From Thermoproteota archaeon (lineage in GTDB: Archaea; Thermoproteota; Thermoprotei_A; Sulfolobales; Desulfurococcaceae), in contig JAADCY010000014.1 of the NCBI GenBank assembly GCA_013154205.1, forward strand, positions 1 through 11,267: a stretch of 11,267 bases of DNA, read 5' to 3'. The position numbers and the translations under genes were made by a program. The notes under the pieces were generated by a model, which saw only the letters and a program-made list of their open reading frames with translations, searched no databases and had not been told where the DNA came from. Below, one piece after another: positions 1 through 5,614 of this stretch (its first letter is position 1; the number at the start of each line of letters is the position of its first letter).

Positions 1-292
1 TTAGTAGGCCGATCACTTCTCTGAGATACCTACCATTAGCTGGTGGCGATACACCCATTGCATCCTCTATTGCTTCTGCCGAGGCTATTCCGTGTGCTGC
101 ATGGCAGATTCCACATATTCTCATAACAGCGTTGACGGCGAAAACCGGGTTCTTGCCCTTAACTATTTTCTCGAATCCTCTCACGGGAGCTATCGTGATG
201 AAATATGCTTGTTGGACAACACCGTCATTATCGTAGACTATTAGTTCTGCTTCACCACCGACTCTTTGCAGATCAATAGTTCTCGTCATCAT
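1..292 (-). CDS. [NiFe]-hydrogenase large (catalytic) subunit, FrhA-like, N-terminal part only
   Basis: The first 97 codons of a gene that runs off the left edge. The translation begins MMTRTIDLQRVGGEAELIVY. It contains RICGICHAAHGIASAEA, the N-terminal nickel-binding L1 motif of [NiFe]-hydrogenase large subunits: R58, C60 and C63 (bases 104-121), followed by the usual His four residues later (H67). The stretch YFITIAPVRGFEKIVKGK just before it resembles the F420-reducing hydrogenase alpha subunit (group 3). The C-terminal CxxC lies outside the window, so the subgroup and electron acceptor cannot be fixed. The large subunit carries the Ni-Fe(CN)2CO site that makes or splits H2. Oddity: the canonical RxEGH near the N-terminus reads R10-V-G-G-E14. 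The start is the first of two tandem ATGs (292 or 289); an in-frame stop at 308-310 rules out any longer form. A TATA box at 322-330 gives it its own promoter. Confidence 0.85.
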   Translation of the reverse strand, partial: MMTRTIDLQRVGGEAELIVYDNDGVVQQAYFITIAPVRGFEKIVKGKNPVFAVNAVMRICGICHAAHGIASAEAIEDAMGVSPPANGRYLREVIGLL

Positions 293-321
293 GATTACCG
301 GGTAGAACTATCATTTTTCAT

Positions 322-330
322 ACTTATAAT
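322..330 (-). promoter_or_regulatory. TATA box of the hydrogenase gene
   Basis: On the minus strand this reads ATTATAAGT. Archaeal transcription usually starts about 26 nt downstream of the box centre, near 299-301, only 7-9 nt before the ATG pair at 292/289. The mRNA would therefore be nearly leaderless, which fits the absence of a good Shine-Dalgarno sequence (only GGTAATC just before the ATG). The box lies in the 62-bp gap after the jelly-roll gene, so the hydrogenase is probably transcribed separately from the ABC operon. Confidence 0.5.
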
Positions 331-354
331 CCCTGCCGGGAGCACTGTGGGATT

Positions 355-1068
355 CTACTCCATTCTAACCCAGTCTATCTCGAGACATGCTTCTCGTCTG
401 TTCTCGTGTGTTATGTGGCGGAACACGTATGCGGGATCCCCTCTCTGTGGCTGGAATACCGCGTTATCTATCCACGCATCTATTCTCGCCTTTCCAGTAT
501 AATCGACAGGGATTTCCGCTATTCTATGATCGTCTATAGTGAATACGGCTTTGCCGTTCCTCCAATCTATGCTGTACGTGTGCCATTTGTCTAGTTCTAG
601 CTCTTGCATCGCGGGCTTGCTTGAAAGGATCTTTATAGGGGCTACGAAGGAGAAGAGGTCGAGTAGAACTTTATACATGCCTACAGGCCTGGTTAGCTTG
701 ACGGGTAGGAACTTGTTACCTACTTGTATGAAGAAGCCCTGCAAAGGATAGTTCCCGCGAACTGATCTAAGGTATATGTACCATATCGGAAAGCTAAGAT
801 CAATCCTCATACTATAGTTCCAGAAACCAAAGCCAGCGCTACCGTAGTGAGGGAATCCCTCGCCAGTAAGTCTTGCTTTTACAGCGAGTTTTCCACTACT
901 CCACTTCAGATCCGTGAAGCCCCCATCGCTTATCTCGGCATTGCTATAGTAGAGAGCCTCCGTCGGCCCCATACATAGTCTTAGAATACTATCTTTGATC
1001 GTTATCTTCGAAACACCGTCGCGTCTCCAGTCCCAGAAAGGCTTTTTCTCGGTGAAATCATCCATCAT
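355..1068 (-). CDS. Concanavalin A/GH16-like jelly-roll protein, cytoplasmic, function unknown
   Basis: 237 residues with no signal peptide or membrane segment, so probably cytoplasmic. The pattern resembles laminarinase/GH16-like jelly rolls: SSGKLAVKARLTGEG (57-71) corresponds to the early sheet, KWHTYSIDWRNGKAVFTID (161-179) to the family's W/F-H-x-Y-x-x-x-W ... F-x-x-D strand pair, and LEIDWVRM (229-236) to the closing strand that often ends D-x-V-R. The GH16 catalytic E-x-D-x-(x)-E motif is not visible; the corresponding middle region (85-105) reads YSMRIDLSFPIWYIYLRSVRG. Sugar binding, a divergent lyase or hydrolase, or a structural role are all open. It lies 82 bp downstream of the transporter ATPase gene on the same strand and may be read from the same transcript. 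Either of two tandem ATGs could be the start; GATGTGATC lies a few bases upstream. The fold call is from pattern recognition only. Confidence 0.8.
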   Translation of the reverse strand: MMDDFTEKKPFWDWRRDGVSKITIKDSILRLCMGPTEALYYSNAEISDGGFTDLKWSSGKLAVKARLTGEGFPHYGSAGFGFWNYSMRIDLSFPIWYIYLRSVRGNYPLQGFFIQVGNKFLPVKLTRPVGMYKVLLDLFSFVAPIKILSSKPAMQELELDKWHTYSIDWRNGKAVFTIDDHRIAEIPVDYTGKARIDAWIDNAVFQPQRGDPAYVFRHITHENRREACLEIDWVRME

Positions 1069-1150
1069 ATCTGATCACATCTCTTTAGAACTGTGTTGTG
1101 TGGGCTAAAAAATATCTTTGTTCTTGAATGAATAAAAACAGGGTTTCCAA
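1069..1150 (-). terminator. Spacer with T-runs behind the ABC ATPase gene (weak terminator candidate)
   Basis: On the minus strand the spacer contains CTGTTTTTATTC (about 1130-1141) soon after the ATPase stop, and a second T-run, ATATTTTTTAG (about 1105-1115). Archaeal termination commonly happens at such T-rich stretches without a hairpin. The second run could instead act as a poor TATA element for the jelly-roll gene. Whether the two genes are cotranscribed cannot be decided from sequence. Confidence 0.3.
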
Positions 1151-2248
1151 CTAGATGATTGCCTTGCCGGTGTTCTTATCGAAGATGTGTATCTTGTCGA
1201 GACCGAATACTACTGTTAATTCTTCCCCTATCCTATAGTGGTGGCTTCCCGATAGCTTTACGACGAGGTGTTTATCTCCTACTCTTAGATGTATTATCGT
1301 ATCGCTCCCGAGTGCTTCGACGAAGTCTATTACTCCTTTTATCTCGGGGCCTACGAGGTTCTTTGGAGCTAGTTCTTTCGGGTACATGTATTCGGGCCTT
1401 ATCCCCACTATTACTGTCTTCCCATTATAGTCTTGTAGGAGTTTGGCAAGGTCGTCTGTTAATGGGATGGTGAATTCACCGGCGTCTAGGAGTTTTTCTT
1501 CGTTTAGCTTGACTGTGGCGTCGAAGAAGTTCATCTGCGGCGAACCCACGAACCCTGCGACGAACGTGTTTGCGGGCTTCAGATAGATTTCCTCCGGTGT
1601 TCCGACCTGCTGTATCTTACCAGCATTCATCACCGCTATTCTGTCTCCCATAGTCATTGCTTCGACCTGATCGTGTGTCACATATATTGTTGTTACCCCT
1701 ATGCGGCGCTGTAGTTTTTTCAGTTCACTCCTCATCTTAACCCTTAGGAGCGCGTCGAGGTTAGATAATGGCTCGTCCATTAGGAGGACGTCTGGCTCGA
1801 TCACTATTGCTCTCGCAACCGCTACTCTCTGTCTCTGGCCACCGCTGAGCTGGTGCGGGTATCTGTCGAGGAGCTCATCTATCTGTAGTAGCTGTGCCGC
1901 CCACTTCACTCTCTTCTCAATCTCTTCCTGCGGGACTCCTCTTATTTTTAGGGGGAACGCTATATTGTCTCTGACCTTCATATGCGGCCATACGGCATAG
2001 CTTTGGAACACCATTGAGACGTTCCTGTCTTTCGGTGGCAGATATGTTACGTCTTTGTCTCCGAACAATACTCTTCCTTCGTCCGGTTTCTCCAGGCCAG
2101 CAATTATTCGGAGTGTAGTAGTCTTTCCACATCCTGAGGGGCCTAGGAGGACGATGAATTCTCCATCTCTTATATCTAGGTCTATTCCTCTGAGGGCTAC
2201 TGTTTTCCCGAATCTTTTAACGAGGCCTCGTAGTTTTACATCCACCAT
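1151..2248 (-). CDS. Sugar ABC transporter ATP-binding protein (MalK/UgpC/MsmX family)
   Basis: 365 residues, the normal length for a CUT1-type ATPase. It hydrolyses ATP at the cytoplasmic face to drive import through the two permeases encoded just upstream. All nucleotide-binding motifs are intact: Walker A GPSGCGKTT at 36-44, Q-loop Q82 in VFQSYAVWPHM, signature LSGGQ at 134-138, Walker B VLLMDE at 154-159, D-loop SNLDA, and switch histidine H192 in YVTHDQVEAM. After about residue 235 comes the C-terminal TOBE/OB-type extension typical of MalK-like subunits (for example VIVGIRPEYM and the final strands near VVFGLDKIHIF). It begins 14 bp after the stop of the second permease gene with GGTGT 7 nt before the ATG, and is the fourth gene of the operon. 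The exact sugar cannot be read from the ATPase. Some members serve several importers, but the tight linkage suggests a dedicated one. Confidence 0.96.
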   Translation of the reverse strand: MVDVKLRGLVKRFGKTVALRGIDLDIRDGEFIVLLGPSGCGKTTTLRIIAGLEKPDEGRVLFGDKDVTYLPPKDRNVSMVFQSYAVWPHMKVRDNIAFPLKIRGVPQEEIEKRVKWAAQLLQIDELLDRYPHQLSGGQRQRVAVARAIVIEPDVLLMDEPLSNLDALLRVKMRSELKKLQRRIGVTTIYVTHDQVEAMTMGDRIAVMNAGKIQQVGTPEEIYLKPANTFVAGFVGSPQMNFFDATVKLNEEKLLDAGEFTIPLTDDLAKLLQDYNGKTVIVGIRPEYMYPKELAPKNLVGPEIKGVIDFVEALGSDTIIHLRVGDKHLVVKLSGSHHYRIGEELTVVFGLDKIHIFDKNTGKAII

Positions 2249-2262
2249 TACTTACACCCGTC

Positions 2263-3093
2263 TTACTTCACGGTTATACCCCACATGGATACGAGGTACT
2301 TACGGGCTATGAATACAAAGATCAATGCGGGCAGGATCATTATGAATGATGCTGCGAACTTTATTATGTCAGGCGCCGCCATGGCCGAGGTCAGTATGAA
2401 TGCTGGCAGTGTCCGGTTGGTTAGTGTTAGTACGGCTGCCATGAAGACCTCGTTCCACGACATGATGAACGTGAAGATCGCTGCAGCTGTTAGTCCAGGC
2501 AGGGATAATGGTAGTGTTATTCTGAAGAAAGTCTGTTTTCTGTCGAGGCCGAACACATAGCCTGCTTCTTCGAGCTCTACTGGTACGCTTACAAATATGC
2601 TTGAAGTGATCAGTATGACGAAGGGTAGTGCCATTGTTGTGTGTGCTAGAGCTACTCCTAGCAATGTATCGTTCAGGCCTAGCCTGATATAGAGGGTTAC
2701 TAGTGGTATTGCGATTACCAGCATAGGGAACATTCTAAGGCCTATGATGAGTAGTTTCAGTGAGTCTTTGCCCTTGAACGCGAATCTGGCGAAAGCGTAT
2801 CCTGCTGGTAAGCCTAGTATGAAGCTGAATATCACGGTCATGATCGCTACTATTATGCTGTTCATCGTTGCTCTAGCTGCTCCTAGTGCGAGGAGCTTCT
2901 GTATGTTGGAGAGTGTGAAGTGGAGTGGTATTACTTCTTTGGGATTGTAGAAGTCCTGTGGTGTTGAGAAAGCGTATAGTATAGATATTATAATAGGTAA
3001 TAGTATCCAAGTACACGATAGGATCACTATGCCGGCGAACACTATTTTGAACAAATAGTATCTTATCGGAGCGGATTCTCCGGGGCCAGGCAT
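2263..3093 (-). CDS. Sugar ABC transporter permease (MalG/UgpE-like, second permease)
   Basis: 276 residues with about six hydrophobic segments (near 15-40, 76-98, 113-136, 143-168, 203-225 and 245-264), the size of MalG-type permeases. The cytoplasmic EAA loop that docks on the ATPase is at 173-200: ELEEAGYVFGLDRKQTFFRI followed by TLPLSLPG, with the conserved EA...G and LP. The C-terminus RKYLVSMWGITVK matches the usual short basic tail of this family. Its ATG overlaps the stop of the first permease by one base (TAATG). GAGGTGA lies 7 nt upstream, inside the end of that gene, so translational coupling is likely. With the first permease it forms the transmembrane channel of the importer. The family assignment is secure; the substrate is not determined. 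Confidence 0.95.
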   Translation of the reverse strand: MPGPGESAPIRYYLFKIVFAGIVILSCTWILLPIIISILYAFSTPQDFYNPKEVIPLHFTLSNIQKLLALGAARATMNSIIVAIMTVIFSFILGLPAGYAFARFAFKGKDSLKLLIIGLRMFPMLVIAIPLVTLYIRLGLNDTLLGVALAHTTMALPFVILITSSIFVSVPVELEEAGYVFGLDRKQTFFRITLPLSLPGLTAAAIFTFIMSWNEVFMAAVLTLTNRTLPAFILTSAMAAPDIIKFAASFIMILPALIFVFIARKYLVSMWGITVK

Positions 3094-3980
3094 TACATGC
3101 TCACCTCTCTAAGATACTGGGCTTTGAACATCTTGATGTAGATATAACCGATCACTATCGAGATCGCCGCGATTATCAACGCGTAGAGCGCTGCAACACC
3201 GTAGTGATATAGTATTGTTTGCTCATAGTATGCCTCGCCAGCAAGCACTGGTATGTCGCGGCCTGCAAGCACCATTACTACTCCGAATACCTGGAACGCG
3301 AATAGTGTTCTGATGAGTAGTGCTGTCTGGACACTGGGCTTTAGCATTGGGAATATGATGTGTCTGAGCTTAGTCCATGTTCCGGCCCCGAATACTTCTG
3401 CTGCCTCGATATATTCTTTGCTTATCATCTGTAGGCCAGCGAATATTATTACGAACACGAGGGCGGTCGCTCTCCAGACCTCGGCGAGCACGATCGCTAT
3501 GAACTCCATTGGTCTAAACTGCCATCCGAAGAACTGTATCGGCTGGTTAATGATGCCGAGCGTCATGAATAATTTGTTGAAGAAACCATTCGAGGCTAGC
3601 ATAGAGTACCAGATAAGTCCTCCAGCTACATCGCTAATGGTTAATGGTATTATCAGTATGTATAATGCCATGTCTTTGCCTTTGAAATTAGCGCTAAGCA
3701 TCAATGAGAATCCCAGGGCGAGCATTACCTGTATTGGTATTATCACGGCAGCCAATGCCAATGTGTCCTCGAGAGCTGGCCAGAAATTCGAGCTAGGCGA
3801 GTACAAGAGGTAGTAGACGTGTTGAAGTGTGAAATGACCGTTTTGATCAGTGAAAGCTAGGAGAACGCCTTGGGTGAGAGGATAACCTATGAAAAAAAGA
3901 AGATAGCTGAGAGCGGGAGCGATCAAGATATACGGCAGGTACTTCTCCACTAACGAGTACTTCCTTGTATTGTTAGACAC
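3093..3980 (-). CDS. Sugar ABC transporter permease (MalF/UgpA-like, first permease)
   Basis: 295 residues with about six membrane segments (first near 16-42, others near 72-95, 105-127, 160-183, 220-240 and 262-284). The EAA loop is at 192-213, EAAEVFGAGTWTKLRHIIFP, carrying the conserved EAA...G and the I-x-x-P end. The length and the N-terminal IAPALSYLLFFIGYPL are typical of MalF/UgpA/LacF-type permeases that lack the large periplasmic insertion of E. coli MalF. The start is a GTG (3978-3980). The nearby ATG at 3983-3985 is in another frame and opens onto a quick stop. Upstream of the GTG is GGGGG at about 7 nt, a poor match to the archaeal GGTGA site, so translation may lean on coupling from the binding-protein gene, whose stop lies 28 bp upstream. 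It pairs with the following permease gene. Confidence 0.94.
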   Translation of the reverse strand: MSNNTRKYSLVEKYLPYILIAPALSYLLFFIGYPLTQGVLLAFTDQNGHFTLQHVYYLLYSPSSNFWPALEDTLALAAVIIPIQVMLALGFSLMLSANFKGKDMALYILIIPLTISDVAGGLIWYSMLASNGFFNKLFMTLGIINQPIQFFGWQFRPMEFIAIVLAEVWRATALVFVIIFAGLQMISKEYIEAAEVFGAGTWTKLRHIIFPMLKPSVQTALLIRTLFAFQVFGVVMVLAGRDIPVLAGEAYYEQTILYHYGVAALYALIIAAISIVIGYIYIKMFKAQYLREVSM

Positions 3981-4008
3981 AGCATTTCCCCCGCCGCAGA
4001 GGATGTCG

Positions 4009-5361
4009 TTATGTGCCGGAGTCGGGCGGCGGTAGCGGTGCTCCTGTCTCCTGGAAGAGCTTTAGTAGCTGCGGGTATAGCTGGTTCAATACCGTCTGTG
4101 GGTCTTTGCCTTCCAGCACTATCTGTTTGAACGCTGTTATGTAGATGCTCTTGAAGTCACCGCTCTTACCGCCGAGGCTTGGTATCATGGCTACTACTGG
4201 GTTGGGAGCGTTCAGCTGTGCGTTGACACCCTTGATTAGTACTTGTAATGCTCCTGCTGGTACCTGTGTTGATGCCTCCTTTACTGTGGGGAAGAACCCT
4301 GTCTTCTCTAGGACCTTGACCTGTGTTGAAGGCTTAGTCAGATAGTCTATCAGCTTCCATGCTGCCTGCGGGTCTGGTGCTCCCTTAGGTATTGCTAGAC
4401 CAGCTACTACTAGGATGTAGCCTCTGCCCTTAGGCCCCATAGGCACTGGTACTACTACGAACTGGTCCGGCTCCTGCTCAATAGCGTCTTTGATCCTGGC
4501 TGTGTGGTCCCACGCTATCCATACCTCGCCTTTAAGGAGCGGGTCAGCCATTGCATCCCAAGTTGTGCTAGCAGGGTTTACGTATTTCCATAGTTCTTTT
4601 AGATAATTCCACATCTTGATCGCGTCCTGACTGTTGAAGTTCTTAACCTGCGCGCCAGTGAATGCTGGGTATAGGTATCCATGTAGGAATCTCACGAACA
4701 ATCCGTTGGGTCCTGCAGGGAATCCTAGTAGTTTCTTGCCTGTTTTCTCGTAGAGGTTCTTAGCCCATGCTAGTAGGGCCTGATATGTCCATTTTGAAGA
4801 ACCTGTCATGACGTCTTCTTTGGTTAGCCCTTGTGGTAGGTACTGGAACGCTTTCTTGTTAACCACCATGACATAGGTAGCCGTCATCCATGGTATGTAT
4901 GCTAGGATGCCGTGTAGGTGTGCATAGTTCATTAATACTTGTGGGAATGTTCGTCCTGGAAGTGTCCCAAACTTTGATAGATCGGTTAGCCAACCCTTGC
5001 TAGCCATGAGGTCCAAGTTTCCATGTAGGTCGCCTATCAAGCTTATGGTGACTTTTCCTGTTTGTTCTTCGCTCGTTATCCTCGTGATCATCTCGGAGTA
5101 CGACATTCCGACGAAATTGACCTTGATACCTGTCTGTTTCTCGAAATCTGTCAACAATGTTCCTTTTACGAATGCTTGTTCTTCTGGTGGTACTAGCTGG
5201 GTTGAAGCCCATATGATGCTCGTCGTTTTCTGTTGCTGCTGCGTTGAATAATAATAATAACCTACTCCAGCAATGATCGCTGCGATTATTATAACGATAA
5301 TGGCGATCGCGACTGACTTAGATATCGCACGACTGTGTTTAGGAGTATATACACTGTTCAT
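4009..5361 (-). CDS. Extracellular sugar-binding protein of an ABC importer, membrane-anchored
   Basis: 450 residues, family 1 (CUT1-type) solute-binding protein. It captures the sugar outside the cell and delivers it to the permeases encoded next. Residues 17-36 form one hydrophobic segment, followed by a short Gln/Thr linker (STQQQQKTTS, 39-48) and the mature binding domain starting at IIWASTQ. Typical family features are FEKQTGIKVNFV (73-84), the inward-pointing WIAWD segment in the middle, and PDPQAAWKLIDYLTKP near the C-terminal lobe. There is no lipobox cysteine. The N-terminus reads S-R-A-I-S-K-S before the hydrophobic run, which fits an archaeal class III (pilin-like, PibD-processed) signal as in Sulfolobus sugar-binding proteins; an uncleaved anchor is the alternative. 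It is first in the operon, with GAGAGG 8 nt upstream and a strong TATA region, consistent with the high expression usual for binding proteins. The substrate is unknown. Confidence 0.93.
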   Translation of the reverse strand: MNSVYTPKHSRAISKSVAIAIIVIIIAAIIAGVGYYYYSTQQQQKTTSIIWASTQLVPPEEQAFVKGTLLTDFEKQTGIKVNFVGMSYSEMITRITSEEQTGKVTISLIGDLHGNLDLMASKGWLTDLSKFGTLPGRTFPQVLMNYAHLHGILAYIPWMTATYVMVVNKKAFQYLPQGLTKEDVMTGSSKWTYQALLAWAKNLYEKTGKKLLGFPAGPNGLFVRFLHGYLYPAFTGAQVKNFNSQDAIKMWNYLKELWKYVNPASTTWDAMADPLLKGEVWIAWDHTARIKDAIEQEPDQFVVVPVPMGPKGRGYILVVAGLAIPKGAPDPQAAWKLIDYLTKPSTQVKVLEKTGFFPTVKEASTQVPAGALQVLIKGVNAQLNAPNPVVAMIPSLGGKSGDFKSIYITAFKQIVLEGKDPQTVLNQLYPQLLKLFQETGAPLPPPDSGT

Positions 5362-5411
5362 AATATGAACCTCTCTGGGCTAGATTTGTTATTTATGTAT
5401 TTGAGTAAAAT

Positions 5412-5421
5412 AATATATAAG
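5412..5421 (-). promoter_or_regulatory. TATA box and probable promoter of the ABC importer operon
   Basis: On the minus strand this reads CTTATATATT, preceded by TTTTAAAA that can serve as the purine-containing BRE. Transcription would start near 5389-5391, giving a leader of about 28 nt that contains the GAGAGG ribosome site (5370-5375). Other TATA-like boxes upstream on the same strand (minus-strand copies of 5449-5460 and 5477-5488) are too far from the gene to be the main start but could be alternative sites. Confidence 0.55.
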
Positions 5422-5447
5422 TTTTAAAACCGAAAAGCTTATATATT
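5412..5447. repeat. 10-bp perfect inverted repeat framing the importer promoter
   Basis: AATATATAAG at 5412-5421 and its exact reverse complement CTTATATATT at 5438-5447, separated by 16 bp. One arm is the presumed importer TATA box itself. The repeat could be a regulator operator overlapping the TATA box, or two oppositely facing TATA boxes. AT-rich spacers produce such repeats by chance fairly often, so function is uncertain. Confidence 0.45.
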
Positions 5448-5448
5448 G

Positions 5449-5488
5449 GATATATAAATCCTTCCATCAAATACATGATATATAAATC
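5449..5488. repeat. Direct repeat GATATATAAATC, two copies 28 bp apart
   Basis: Identical 12-mers at 5449-5460 and 5477-5488, with start-to-start spacing of 28 bp (between two and three helical turns). They lie upstream of the importer TATA box and are candidates for activator or repressor sites, or simply for additional TATA elements in either orientation. Confidence 0.4.
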
Positions 5489-5549
5489 AATCGTTTAAAC
5501 AGCCAATTATATAACGGGATTATACCCAGAAAAGTGGGAAACTATTTTA

Positions 5550-5561
5550 AATCAATTGATT
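5550..5561. repeat. 12-bp perfect palindrome AATCAATTGATT
   Basis: A perfect dyad in the spacer between the secreted-protein gene and the importer operon. Its half AAATCAAT also occurs at 5485-5492, at the end of the second copy of the nearby direct repeat. Perfect dyads of this size suit a dimeric helix-turn-helix regulator. No regulator gene is visible in the window, so this is only a candidate. Confidence 0.35.
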
Positions 5562-5567
5562 AAGAGC

Positions 5568-5602
5568 GGTTAAAAAATGGTCGTTTTTAACGGATTTTAA
5601 CC
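5568..5602 (-). terminator. T-run and inverted repeat after the secreted-protein gene
   Basis: GGTTAAAA at 5568-5575 and its complement TTTTAACC at 5595-5602 form an 8-bp inverted repeat. On the minus strand, transcription leaving the secreted-protein gene (stop at 5615-5617) meets several T-rich stretches, the longest ATTTTTT at 5572-5578. This suits archaeal T-run termination and would insulate the importer operon from the gene upstream. Confidence 0.4.
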
Positions 5603-5614
5603 AAGCTATAATGG

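Noticed and set aside
266..594. Overlapping plus-strand open frames near the left end
   Set aside because: They run antisense across the hydrogenase start and the jelly-roll gene and have no start signals or family pattern.
3253..3813. 186-codon open frame on the plus strand
   Set aside because: It lies wholly antisense inside the first permease gene, has low-complexity Ser/Asn/Thr composition, and no family pattern or ribosome site. It is a shadow of the real gene.
3978..3985. ATG at 3983-3985 as the start of the first permease
   Set aside because: It is in a different frame and meets a stop after three codons, so the GTG at 3978-3980 is the usable start.
5362..5614. Small gene or structured RNA in the importer upstream region
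   Set aside because: The region is very AT-rich with many stops in all frames; its inverted repeats are short and look like promoter or operator sites rather than a folded RNA.
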